Shown piece after piece: positions 1-6,596 of a DNA stretch of 7,999 nucleotides. This stretch comes from Colimorpha sp045597945 (GTDB lineage Bacteria > Bacteroidota > Bacteroidia > Bacteroidales > P3), in the NCBI GenBank assembly GCA_045597945.1, contig JAZLLD010000005.1, positions 1 to 7,999 of the forward strand. Reading direction: 5' to 3'. Within the stretch, counting starts at the first letter, position 1, and each line of letters opens with the position of its first letter. The position numbers and the translations under genes were made by a program. Under the pieces are notes generated by a model, which was given only the letters and a program-made list of their open reading frames with translations, did not search any database and had not been told where the DNA came from.

Positions 1-466
1 CGAGTATTTCATCAGCCGCGCACTGGAGCCTGTACGCGATGAATTCGACTTCATCATCATCGACTGCAGCCCCTCGTTGGGCCTGATCACGGTCAACGCC
101 CTCACGGCCAGCGACTCGGTGATCATCCCCATCCAAAGCGAGTATTTCGCCCTGGAGGGTTTGGGCAAGCTGCTCAACACGGTGCGCATCGTGCAGACCA
201 GGCTCAACCCCAAGCTGAACATCGAGGGCCTGCTCATCACCATGTACGACTCGCGTCTGCGCCTGGCTCGCCAGGTGGTGGAGGATGTGCGCGCTCATTT
301 CAAACGCCTGGTGTTCGACACTTTGGTCTATCGCAACACCAAGCTGGCCGAGGCCCCGAGCTACGGCAAGTCGATCATCATGTATGACGCCACCTGCCCC
401 GGAGCCATCAACTATCTGAATCTGGCAACCGAAATACTGAAACGTAATAAGTTAAAGAACAATTAA
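1..466 (+). CDS. parA: ParA-family chromosome partitioning ATPase, 5'-truncated by window edge
   Basis: This is the C-terminal ~154 codons of a ParA/Soj ATPase; the reading frame is open from base 2, so the gene begins upstream of the window. ParA binds DNA non-specifically as an ATP dimer and is driven off by ParB, which moves or positions replication origins. The visible part has the Walker B-like segment FDFIIIDCSPSLG, the following NALTASDSVIIPIQSEYFALEG region and the C-terminal LAEAPSYGKSI motif, all typical of chromosomal ParA. The deviant Walker A motif lies outside the window. A TTG at 77 could be mistaken for a start but sits inside the conserved core. The stop TAA overlaps the parB ATG by one base (TAATG), which suggests translational coupling. 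Confidence 0.95.
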   Translation, partial: EYFISRALEPVRDEFDFIIIDCSPSLGLITVNALTASDSVIIPIQSEYFALEGLGKLLNTVRIVQTRLNPKLNIEGLLITMYDSRLRLARQVVEDVRAHFKRLVFDTLVYRNTKLAEAPSYGKSIIMYDATCPGAINYLNLATEILKRNKLKNN

Positions 467-1350
467 TGGCAAGTAAGAAACCCAATACCCCGGGACGCGG
501 CCTTGACGCTATCCTGGGCAATATAGATGTGAACACCTTAGGTGGAAACGAGTCGGATGTTACCGCTTCCATCAGCATGGTGTCGGTGAGTGAGATCGAG
601 ACTAACCCTTTCCAGCCCCGCAAGGAGTTTGATGAGTTGGCTCTGCAAGAGTTGGCGCAGTCTATTCGTGAGCAGGGCGTTATCACTCCCATCACTGTTC
701 GCCGTATGCCGGACGGCAAGTATCAGCTGATTGCCGGCGAACGCCGTTTCCGCGCTTCTCAGCTGGCCGGCCTTACCGAGCTGCCCGCCTATATCCGCAT
801 CGCCACCGACGGCCAGATGATGGAGATGGCGCTGGTGGAGAATATCCAGCGCGAGAACCTCAACGCCATGGAGATTGCCCTCTCCTACAACGCGTTGGTG
901 GAGGAATGCCAGCTCACCCACGAGCAGCTGAGCCAGCGTGTGGGCAAGGACCGTTCCACCATCACCAATTATCTGCGTCTGCTGAACCTGCCCGCCGAAA
1001 CCCAGCTGGCACTCAGCTCCGGACAGATCAGCATGGCCCATGCCCGTGCGCTCATCAATGTGGAAGACCCCGAGAAGCATCTGGCTATCTTGCACGATAT
1101 CGTCAACCGCCACCTCTCTGTCCACCAGACCGAGCAGATGGTCAAGGCCGCCAAGGATATGGACAAGCCCAAGGCTCCCACTGTAAAGCCCGAACTCCCC
1201 ACTACCCACAGCGCAGCCCAGTCGCAGATGCGCCAGCTTCTCGACTCCGATGTGGAAATCAAGCGCTCCCGCCGCGGCAAGGGCACGATGACTATCCACT
1301 TCAATAACGACGAGGATTTTGAGAGAATCATGAAGATTCTTCACCAATAG
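466..1350 (+). CDS. parB: ParB/Spo0J chromosome partitioning protein
   Basis: A 294-residue ParB, the CTP-dependent clamp that loads at parS sites near the origin and stimulates ParA. The N-terminal GRGLDAILG (residues 10-18) is the short ParA-contacting motif. The ParB/sulfiredoxin-like nucleotide domain follows, with NPFQPRK (47-53), GERRFR (91-96, the CTP-binding motif) and ENIQR (125-129). A helix-turn-helix region is at about 150-172 and AHARAL at 191-196. A basic linker leads to a C-terminal dimerisation segment ending in MKILHQ. Length and domain order are normal for a chromosomal ParB. The ATG overlaps the parA stop, so the two are one operon. I saw no parS-like palindrome with a CACGTG core in this window. 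Confidence 0.97.
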   Translation: MASKKPNTPGRGLDAILGNIDVNTLGGNESDVTASISMVSVSEIETNPFQPRKEFDELALQELAQSIREQGVITPITVRRMPDGKYQLIAGERRFRASQLAGLTELPAYIRIATDGQMMEMALVENIQRENLNAMEIALSYNALVEECQLTHEQLSQRVGKDRSTITNYLRLLNLPAETQLALSSGQISMAHARALINVEDPEKHLAILHDIVNRHLSVHQTEQMVKAAKDMDKPKAPTVKPELPTTHSAAQSQMRQLLDSDVEIKRSRRGKGTMTIHFNNDEDFERIMKILHQ

Positions 1351-1370
1351 AAGTGCTACTTTGCTTAGGT

Positions 1371-1934
1371 ATGCGTAGAAGACTGTCTGTTATAGTATTA
1401 CTGCTTGCTCTGACTATGTCGGCTTTCGCTCAGGAGGAGATGGTTTCCATCCGCCCGAGCCAGGTGACTACGGTTGTCAAGACCGACCACAACCCCACCA
1501 CGGCGTTGTTGCTTTCGCTGGTGCCGGGCGGCGGCCAGATCTACAACCGCCAGGCATGGAAGGCCCCCTTGTTCTATGTGGCGCTGGGCGGTGTGGGCTA
1601 TATGGCCTACAACTACTATAGCCAGATGCGGATGTTCAAGACCGAGTATCTGGCCATCGGCTATGACGGTTCGTCCACCCTGCCCGACTACCAGGGCTAT
1701 CCGGGCAGCAGTATATATAATATGTATCAATCGGCCAACAAGAATTTTCAGACCTTCTGCATCGTTGTGGCGGCAGTCTACGGCTTCAACCTGCTGGATG
1801 CCTATGTCTTCGGCCACCTCTACGACTTTAATGTCAGCGACGATCTGACCATGCATATCGGGCCTTCGCTCTCGCCCTGTCTGACCGACAGATGGAGTGT
1901 GGCACCCTCTATAAACATGTCATTTACATTTTGA
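1371..1934 (+). CDS. DUF5683 family membrane protein
   Basis: A 187-residue protein recognised as DUF5683, a Bacteroidota family of unknown function that commonly follows parB. I chose the ATG at 1371 because it gives a clean signal peptide (residues 1-20, cleavage likely after AFA). A GTG at 1353 in the same frame would add six residues before it. The diagnostic motif is PGGGQIYNRQAWKAP at 52-66, preceded by LLLSLV. Hydrophobic segments lie at about 65-80 and 125-145, and the C-terminal part ends in phenylalanine (NMSFTF), which would also suit an outer-membrane-associated strand, though that is a guess. It starts 20 nt after parB and is probably co-transcribed. No enzymatic motif is visible. 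Confidence 0.85.
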   Translation: MRRRLSVIVLLLALTMSAFAQEEMVSIRPSQVTTVVKTDHNPTTALLLSLVPGGGQIYNRQAWKAPLFYVALGGVGYMAYNYYSQMRMFKTEYLAIGYDGSSTLPDYQGYPGSSIYNMYQSANKNFQTFCIVVAAVYGFNLLDAYVFGHLYDFNVSDDLTMHIGPSLSPCLTDRWSVAPSINMSFTF

Positions 1935-1959
1935 TAATAAATAAACACACAACAAAAAA

Positions 1960-2667
1960 ATGAACCCTATCTTAATGATTCAAGACGGTATGTCGGATGT
2001 GCAGACTGCCGTTGACACTGCAGCCGCTACCGCTGCTCCCGAGCGCATCACTCTTTGGAACATGGCGCTGAATGGTGGTTGGATTATGCTGGTGCTCCTG
2101 TTTATGCTCGCACTGGCTATCTATATTGCTGTAGAACGCTATCTGGCTCTGCGTCAGGCTGTGAAAGAGGAAGACGACGACTTGTTTATGAACAACATCC
2201 GCGAATATATCCACAAAGGCGATGTTGACGGCGCCCGCTCTCTTTCCAAGCAGACCAATTCTCCCCTGGCACGCATGGTCGACAAGGGTCTCAGCCGTCT
2301 TGGCCGCCCCCTGAGCGATATTCAGGCCGCTATTGAAAACGAAGGCAAACTTGAGGTCGCGCGCCTGGAGAAGAAGGTCTCCCTCGTGGCCACCGTTGCC
2401 TCCCTCGGCCCCATGGTCGGTTTCCTTGGCACCGTCACCGGTATGGTCACCTGCTTCCAGGATATGTCCCACGCCGGCAACAACATCGAGATTGCCACCC
2501 TGGCCACCGGTATGTACCAGGCCATGGTCACCACCATCGGCGGTCTTATCGTCGGCATCATCTGCTATTTCCTCTATAATGTCCTTGTCACTCGCATCAA
2601 CAAGGTGGTCCTCGACATCGAGGTTCGCGCTTCTGAGTTCATGGACCTCCTCCACGAACCCGCATAA
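1960..2667 (+). CDS. exbB: ExbB/TolQ/MotA-family proton channel protein
   Basis: A 235-residue inner-membrane protein of the MotA/TolQ/ExbB family. With ExbD it forms the proton-driven motor that energises TonB. Three membrane segments are visible: about 40-60 (ending in the conserved AVERY), 142-165 and 183-210, with the usual cytoplasmic loop between the first two. The pore-lining family motifs are present as GFLGTVTGM (154-162) and MVTTIGGLIVGI (189-200). The N-terminal 30 residues are Ala/Thr-rich and vary in the family. The gene is preceded by an A-rich stretch instead of a GGAGG-type site, as is usual in Bacteroidota. It is 25 nt after the DUF5683 gene and 39 nt before exbD. TolQ is the alternative name, but no tolR/tolA/tolB/pal partners are nearby and a TonB-like protein follows. 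Confidence 0.94.
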   Translation: MNPILMIQDGMSDVQTAVDTAAATAAPERITLWNMALNGGWIMLVLLFMLALAIYIAVERYLALRQAVKEEDDDLFMNNIREYIHKGDVDGARSLSKQTNSPLARMVDKGLSRLGRPLSDIQAAIENEGKLEVARLEKKVSLVATVASLGPMVGFLGTVTGMVTCFQDMSHAGNNIEIATLATGMYQAMVTTIGGLIVGIICYFLYNVLVTRINKVVLDIEVRASEFMDLLHEPA

Positions 2668-2706
2668 TCCAACAGAGTATTTGTCAACTCTTAACACGAT
2701 TCCAAA

Positions 2707-3120
2707 ATGATTGAGACAAGAAACAAACTCACCATTGAGAACAACAACTCCACCATGTCCGACCTGGTGTTCCTCTTGTTGGTTTTCTTTATGATGACGT
2801 CCACCCTCATCAGCCCCAATGCGGTGAAGCTCCTCCTCCCCGAGAGCGGTAGCAAGACTATGGCCAAGCAGAACGTGACCGTGTATATCGATGAGAACTA
2901 CAACTTCCAGGTGGGCGACACGCCTACCGATGTCGACGGCCTCCAGCCCCTCATCGCTGCGGGCATCGATGCTGGCATCACCGATGCCTGCGTGGTGCTG
3001 CGTTCCGATAAGACCGTGCCTGTGCAATATGTTGTCAATGTTATCGATGCAGTCAATGCCATCAACGACCAGACCGGCAGCAAGCACAAAGTCATCCTGG
3101 CCACATCGCCCAAGAAATAG
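2707..3120 (+). CDS. exbD: ExbD/TolR-family biopolymer transport protein
   Basis: A 137-residue ExbD homologue: short cytoplasmic N-terminus, one membrane helix (about 17-38) and a periplasmic domain. The helix begins TMSDLVFLLLVFFMMTST. Asp19 corresponds to the essential protonatable aspartate of the family (Asp25 of E. coli ExbD), so the proton path is intact. The periplasmic part contains NVTVYIDENYNFQVGD and VVLRSDKTVPVQYVVNVIDAV, the usual ExbD/TolR fold pattern. There is only one exbD here, whereas many Bacteroidota operons carry two. It lies between exbB and the TonB-like gene on the same strand with short gaps, so one operon is likely. Confidence 0.95.
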   Translation: MIETRNKLTIENNNSTMSDLVFLLLVFFMMTSTLISPNAVKLLLPESGSKTMAKQNVTVYIDENYNFQVGDTPTDVDGLQPLIAAGIDAGITDACVVLRSDKTVPVQYVVNVIDAVNAINDQTGSKHKVILATSPKK

Positions 3121-3151
3121 AGCTTCATCGAAATCATAATACATTCATATT

Positions 3152-3922
3152 ATGACTCAAGAACAGAAAAATAAATTCATCTCAGGTGGTACCACGGCAC
3201 TGGTGCTGGGGCTCATCCTCATCATCTGCCTCTCCTTTGGCTACGACCCACCAGATCCCCCCATCCCCGAAGAGGGTGTGGAGGTGAACCTGGGCAACAG
3301 CGACTTCGGCTCCGGCGACAATCCCATGCCCGACCCCAGCCCCGAGTCCAGCGCTCCGCAGCCTGCCTCGCAGGCCGAGCAGGTCAGCACCCAGCGCACC
3401 GAGAGCACTGTGCCCATCAACAGCTCCGACAAGCCCTCTACCGCCAAGACCAACAACGAGACTCCCACCACCAAGCAGCCCGAGACTCCCAAACAGCCCG
3501 AGGTCAACACCAACGCCCTCTTCAAGAAGAGCGACAAGTCAAAGACCCAGAACGGCGGAAGTCAGGGCGTGACCCAAGGCTCTGGCAACCAGGGCAAGGA
3601 AGGCGGCGACCCCAACAGCAACCGCTACGATGGCACTCCAGGTAAAGGTGGTGCAGGTTTCAGCCTCACAGGTCGCAGCGCAAAGGCACTGCCTTCGCCC
3701 ACTGTCAACAACAACAAGGAAGGCAAGGTGGTCGTGAAAATCTGGGTCGACCGCAGTGGCAACGTCACCCAGGTGTCGGCACCCGAGAAGGGTTCCACCC
3801 TCACCGATGCTGGCTATGTGCAGATCTCCAAGGCCGCAGCCATGAAGGCCAAATTCAGCGCCAAGGACGACGCCCCCGAGGTGCAGACCGGCACAATCAC
3901 CTACGTATTCCGCAACAATTAA
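3152..3922 (+). CDS. tonB: TonB-like energy transducer
   Basis: A 256-residue TonB-family protein. A short cytoplasmic N-terminus and one membrane anchor (about 14-31) are followed by a PPDPPIPEEGVEVNLG stretch common in Bacteroidota energy transducers. Residues ~45-180 form a long periplasmic linker, low-complexity and rich in Pro, Ser, Thr, Gln, Asn and Lys, becoming Gly-rich near its end. The C-terminal domain (about 190-254) contains GKVVVKIWVDRSGNVTQVSAPEKGST and ends in GTITYVFRNN, matching the TonB C-terminal fold that contacts TonB boxes of outer-membrane transporters. The linker is long enough to span the periplasm. It is placed directly after exbB and exbD, so the three make a complete TonB complex. 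No TonB-dependent receptor is in the window. Confidence 0.9.
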   Translation: MTQEQKNKFISGGTTALVLGLILIICLSFGYDPPDPPIPEEGVEVNLGNSDFGSGDNPMPDPSPESSAPQPASQAEQVSTQRTESTVPINSSDKPSTAKTNNETPTTKQPETPKQPEVNTNALFKKSDKSKTQNGGSQGVTQGSGNQGKEGGDPNSNRYDGTPGKGGAGFSLTGRSAKALPSPTVNNNKEGKVVVKIWVDRSGNVTQVSAPEKGSTLTDAGYVQISKAAAMKAKFSAKDDAPEVQTGTITYVFRNN

Positions 3923-3935
3923 CATCATGAATTGA

Positions 3936-3983
3936 AAATGTAGATTGTAGAATTTGCAGCAGCAAGTTTTGCAATCTACATTT
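3936..3983. repeat. Long intergenic hairpin (inverted repeat)
   Basis: AAATGTAGATTG (3936-3947) is the exact reverse complement of CAATCTACATTT (3972-3983). The pairing continues inward with A-T, G-C and G-U pairs to GC at 3956/3963, leaving a loop of about 6 nt, so the whole element is one ~21-bp stem. It lies 13 nt after the tonB-like stop and 29 nt before the next ATG. It may end the exb-tonB transcript, protect its 3' end, or be a copy of a dispersed palindrome. No clear T-run follows, so a classical intrinsic terminator is not shown. Confidence 0.7.
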
Positions 3984-4012
3984 CCCATATAAACTCTAAC
4001 CCCAAAACCCTC

Positions 4013-4390
4013 ATGGACGAACCGATCAGATTAGACAAATATCTCTGGGCCATCCGCCTCTACAAGACCCGCAGTCTGGCCACCGAAGCCTGCCGTTGCG
4101 GACATGTGCGCATGAACGGCATGCCGCTGAAAGCATCGCACGAAATCAAAGTCGGCGAAGTATACGAACTCTCCATCGAACAGCTGCACAAAGTCATAGA
4201 AGTCAAGCAGCTGCTCGGTAGCAGGGTAGGGGCCAAGCTGCTGGAAAACTTCATGATCGACCGCACTCCGCAGGAAGAGTACGAGCGCATCCAGCTCATC
4301 CGCCAGTATGCCTTCGAGAAGCGCGACCGCGGCTCAGGCCGCCCCACCAAGCGCGAGCGCCGCGACATTGAGGAGTTCAAATACAAATAA
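4013..4390 (+). CDS. hslR: Hsp15-like S4-domain RNA-binding protein
   Basis: A 125-residue protein of the heat-shock protein 15 (HslR) type. In E. coli this protein binds stalled 50S subunits that carry a nascent chain, as part of ribosome rescue. The S4 RNA-binding domain starts at once with RLDKYLWAIRLYKTRSLA (6-23) and continues through GHVRMNGMPLKASHEIKVGE, the standard S4 alpha-L pattern. The C-terminal tail is basic (GRPTKRERR), as in Hsp15. Length fits the family (about 130). It is flanked by ~90-nt and ~75-nt gaps, so it may be its own transcription unit. The family assignment is firm; the exact cellular role is carried over from E. coli. Confidence 0.9.
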   Translation: MDEPIRLDKYLWAIRLYKTRSLATEACRCGHVRMNGMPLKASHEIKVGEVYELSIEQLHKVIEVKQLLGSRVGAKLLENFMIDRTPQEEYERIQLIRQYAFEKRDRGSGRPTKRERRDIEEFKYK

Positions 4391-4464
4391 TTCCCTTGCT
4401 GACATTTTTTTACATCGCCCTGCAAGAAAAACAGCTTAAATAATACATAATACAAGATTCGACC

Positions 4465-5001
4465 ATGAACGACGAAGAAGTCATTAGAGACATATTGGCC
4501 GGCAATGTCAACCGATACTCCGAGATAGTCAAAGAGTATCAGACCGTTGTGGCCAACCTCTGTTTCAAAATTGGCGGACCCAAGTTGGATATACCCGAGA
4601 TGACCCAGCAGGTCTTCGTGGAGCTATATTCCGCTTTGCCAAGGTTCAAGTTCCAGTCGAAACTGAGTACTTTCATCTATCGTATCACAGTCAATGTAGT
4701 GTGCAAAGAGTTGAAGCACAACAGCCGCTGGCTCACCTCCGCCGACACCCAGCCCTTGCCTGAGCAAGTGTCCGACCAGATGAATGCCGAGCAGTCAATA
4801 GTCTACGACGAGCGGCACCGCCTTCTCCACCAGGCCATCGGCCAGCTCCACACCGAGCAGCGCACCGCCCTGGTGCTCTACACCTTCAACGATTTCTCCT
4901 ACAACGATATTGCCGATGTGATGCAGTGCTCCGTGGCCAAGGTAGAATCATTAATCTTCCGGGCCCGCAAGAACTTGAAAAAAATCTTGGGTGAACGATA
5001 A
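4465..5001 (+). CDS. ECF-type sigma-70 family RNA polymerase sigma factor
   Basis: A 178-residue sigma factor with only regions 2 and 4, the layout of extracytoplasmic-function sigmas. Region 2 is at about 17-85: EIVKEYQTVVANLCFKI, then the DIPEMTQQVFVELYSALPRF core contact region and LSTFIYRITVNVVCKE for -10 recognition. A linker (~88-112) leads to region 4 at about 115-172, with RTALVLYTFNDFSYNDIADV, then CSVAKVESLIFRARKNL as the recognition helix. No known ECF group can be named from sequence alone. It is followed on the same strand by a small membrane protein and a secreted Spy-like protein, suggesting that it is held by the former and that the three respond to an envelope signal. I could not identify its target promoter upstream. 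Confidence 0.93.
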   Translation: MNDEEVIRDILAGNVNRYSEIVKEYQTVVANLCFKIGGPKLDIPEMTQQVFVELYSALPRFKFQSKLSTFIYRITVNVVCKELKHNSRWLTSADTQPLPEQVSDQMNAEQSIVYDERHRLLHQAIGQLHTEQRTALVLYTFNDFSYNDIADVMQCSVAKVESLIFRARKNLKKILGER

Positions 5002-5061
5002 CTACCGAGCGGCAACAGTCCGCCCGACCATCAAACAACAAAGAACTAAGGTATAAACAAA

Positions 5062-5391
5062 ATGATAAAAGACGATTTACTAATTCAGCAACTACGAGAG
5101 ATCAACTACCCCGGACAAGTTGATGTCACCGACGCCGTCATGCAGCAGGTACGCCAGCGCCCGATACTCGCACCCTCCCGGAAAACCGTCCGCTGGAAAC
5201 AAATCTCCTGGGGCATAGCCGCCTGTGTCGTCTTGTTTGTGGCCATCAACATCACGACTCTGTTTACTAAAGAATATAATGTCAGCCAGATTGGCAATTC
5301 CATTGTCGAACTCTACGACTATCAGGACCAGTACGGATCCCACGAAGGTGGCTACTACTCGGTTGGCGTTATCGAATCATTTTATGAATAA
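5062..5391 (+). CDS. Small single-pass membrane protein, probable anti-sigma factor
   Basis: A 109-residue protein that I do not recognise as a named family. An N-terminal, presumably cytoplasmic, part of ~45 residues contains YPGQVDVTDAVMQQVRQRP, a pattern often seen in small proteins downstream of Bacteroidota ECF sigmas. One membrane helix is at about 48-68 (WGIAACVVLFVAINITTLF). A short outer part of ~40 residues is rich in Tyr, Gly and acidic residues. Its place right after the sigma gene (60-nt gap), its size and its single helix fit a CnrY-type anti-sigma that would hold the sigma factor at the membrane through its N-terminus. That role is inferred from context and topology. No zinc-binding HxxxCxxC anti-sigma motif is present. 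Confidence 0.6.
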   Translation: MIKDDLLIQQLREINYPGQVDVTDAVMQQVRQRPILAPSRKTVRWKQISWGIAACVVLFVAINITTLFTKEYNVSQIGNSIVELYDYQDQYGSHEGGYYSVGVIESFYE

Positions 5392-5406
5392 CCAATACTT
5401 TCTGAT

Positions 5407-5886
5407 ATGAAAAAGACATTTACACTTCTCTTCGCATTATTGTTCGCCACAACCCTCCTTGCCCAGCATCCAGGCCAGCATGGCCGTGGCGGCAAAGACC
5501 ACCCCAAGCCCATGAACATCGAGGCCATGGTCAGCGACCTCAGCGCCATCCAGAAGAAAAAGCTCGAGACCATCACCAGCGAGAGCAAGAAAAGGGTCGA
5601 AGGCATCCAGGCCGAACTCAACACACTCCGCCAGCAGATCCGTTCGCTCATGATGCAGGATGGCGACAACTCCGCCAAACTCTTCCCCCTCCTCGACCGC
5701 GAAGGAGTCCTCCAAGCCGAGCTCACCAAGGAGATGTACACCACCCGCATCCAAGTTGATGCCGTGCTCACCCCCGAACAGCTCAAAGAATTCCGTGCCC
5801 GCATGGAAGCTGACCGCAAGAAACACCACGGCAAACCCGAAGGCAAGCCCAAAGACAAAGGCCCAGCCCCGCGTCCCCGCCGCTAA
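5407..5886 (+). CDS. Secreted Spy/CpxP-like periplasmic protein
   Basis: A 159-residue protein with a clear signal peptide (residues 1-19, cut before QHPGQH). The mature part is almost entirely helical and charged. It carries two LTxxQ-type motifs, LSAIQ at 45-49 and LTPEQ at 121-125, the hallmark of the Spy/CpxP/CnrX group of periplasmic chaperones and stress or metal sensors. His-rich ends (QHPGQHGRGGKDH near the N-terminus, KKHH at 138-141) could bind metal. The tail is Lys/Pro/Arg-rich (GKPKDKGPAPRPRR). It starts 15 nt after the putative anti-sigma stop, so it is surely in the same transcript. By analogy with CnrX it could sense a signal for the membrane protein, or it may simply be the regulated chaperone; the sequence does not decide. 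Confidence 0.8.
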   Translation: MKKTFTLLFALLFATTLLAQHPGQHGRGGKDHPKPMNIEAMVSDLSAIQKKKLETITSESKKRVEGIQAELNTLRQQIRSLMMQDGDNSAKLFPLLDREGVLQAELTKEMYTTRIQVDAVLTPEQLKEFRARMEADRKKHHGKPEGKPKDKGPAPRPRR

Positions 5887-5907
5887 CCTCGCAGCATATC
5901 CCACAAT

Positions 5908-5942
5908 GGTTTATTGTCGGCGTTCCCAGTTGGCAATAAACC
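5908..5942 (+). terminator. Hairpin after the sigma/Spy operon, possible terminator
   Basis: GGTTTATTG (5908-5916) pairs exactly with CAATAAACC (5934-5942). The stem can be extended inward by C-G and G-U pairs. It lies 21 nt after the stop of the Spy-like gene, where an operon end is expected. The sequence after it (AAAATAATTG) has no T-run, so it is not a textbook Rho-independent terminator. Confidence 0.45.
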
Positions 5943-6071
5943 AAAATAATTGTGCTTCGCATCCCTTTTGGCCATTCATCCATTCGGTCGCCGCTACATT
6001 TCGCTAGTTCATGGCAATTCACGTTAAAAACTCAATCTCCGGCCTAGCCCCATTGTAGTCCCGTTCATTCT

Positions 6072-6118
6072 ACGGGGTAGACCCGTTGTGGCCGCGCCCT
6101 ACAGGGCGGCGTCATGAC
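6072..6118. repeat. GC-rich cluster of small palindromes (REP-like)
   Basis: Three small palindromes follow one another: ACGGG/CCCGT (6072-6076 with 6082-6086), CGCCC/GGGCG around TACA (6095-6108), and the perfect 8-mer GTCATGAC (6111-6118). GCTACATT occurs on both sides of the cluster (near 5993 and 6122). This looks like a repetitive extragenic palindrome rather than a gene, but only a genome-wide comparison would show whether it is dispersed. Confidence 0.4.
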
Positions 6119-6161
6119 GGTGCTACATTGGAAGACAGATGGCCCATAATAGTCTAGACAC

Positions 6162-6248
6162 GAAATCTAGAATCTAGAATCGATTTTACATCACATTACA
6201 CATTTGTGTGCATAAAACAGCGAAAATGCATTCTATATTCTAGATTTC
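6162..6248. repeat. 87-bp element with 26-bp imperfect inverted arms
   Basis: The left arm 6162-6187 starts GAAATCTAGAAT and ends ATTTT. The right arm 6223-6248 is its reverse complement, with 23 of 26 positions matching; the outer 12 bp (6162-6173 with 6237-6248) are perfect. The loop of 35 nt (6188-6222) holds a further small palindrome, ACAC-ATTT-GTGT. The left arm also has an internal direct repeat, TCTAGAA twice. The structure could be a small non-autonomous mobile element, a dispersed palindrome or a strong transcript hairpin. No coding capacity. Confidence 0.75.
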
Positions 6249-6377
6249 TGCCTTCCGGCTATTCCGCAGCTAGTCTGAAAAACAAACGTTTTCCGCTATC
6301 TTACAATGCTTTAAGAACCTGAGAACTTCTTAAAGGTCAAGTGTTAATACATGGCGATAAGATGTGGAAATCCCCTA

Positions 6378-6422
6378 AATATATAGAATGCCATTCTATA
6401 TATTATAGAAAGGCATTCTATA
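6378..6422. repeat. Nested palindromes built on ATATAGAATGC
   Basis: AATATATAGAATG (6378-6390) and CATTCTATATATT (6392-6404) form a perfect 13-bp palindrome around a single central C. The next 18 nt hold another inverted pair, TATAGAA (6404-6410) and TTCTATA (6416-6422). The unit GCATTCTATAT is found at 6413-6423 and also in the right arm of the preceding inverted repeat (6228-6238), so the two elements are related. The tight dyad would also suit a dimeric regulator, but no gene begins nearby. Confidence 0.6.
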
Positions 6423-6596
6423 TCTGTGGCAGAGTTTGCCGCTCAACCCATATCAACAAGGCATAGCTAGAATAACTGAACCGCATGAAGGAGCACAGTA
6501 ATTGATATCCGTCACAGACTCAGAAAAACAATTCCTCAGTCATCCAGATATCAGCAGTCAAAGTGATCTAGAATGAAAAAAATATTTTATTCCACA

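Larger units (their letters stand above)
5887..6596. other. Gene-free stretch with palindromic elements and a composition shift
   Basis: About 700 nt without a credible gene on either strand; the open frames here are short and show no family features. The first ~230 nt resemble the GC-rich left part of the window. From about 6130 the sequence becomes AT-rich. It contains the hairpins and inverted repeats listed separately (5908-5942, 6072-6118, 6162-6248, 6378-6422). Nothing recognisable was found between 6430 and 6590 apart from AT-rich sequence. Confidence 0.75.

Noticed and set aside
538..1347. - strand frame of 269 codons opposite parB
   Set aside because: Antisense shadow of a clear ParB; composition typical of reverse translation.
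1..1350. parS site near parAB
   Set aside because: I looked for a palindrome with a CACGTG-like centre and saw none in the window; it may lie elsewhere near the origin.
1353..1370. GTG at 1353 as start of the DUF5683 gene
   Set aside because: The ATG at 1371 begins a normal signal peptide with basic residues directly at the start; the six extra residues would spoil it.
1972..3144. Long - strand open frame of 390 codons opposite exbB and exbD
   Set aside because: His/Asp/Val-rich antisense shadow of two well-recognised genes in a GC-rich region; no domain pattern.
5225..5410. + strand frame of 61 codons overlapping the putative anti-sigma gene
   Set aside because: It is an out-of-frame shadow, Ser/Thr/Leu-rich, with no start signal; the 5062-5391 frame has a sensible membrane helix.
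5660..6007. + strand frame of 115 codons running past the Spy-like gene
   Set aside because: Out-of-frame shadow in its first two thirds, then intergenic hairpin sequence; no recognisable features.
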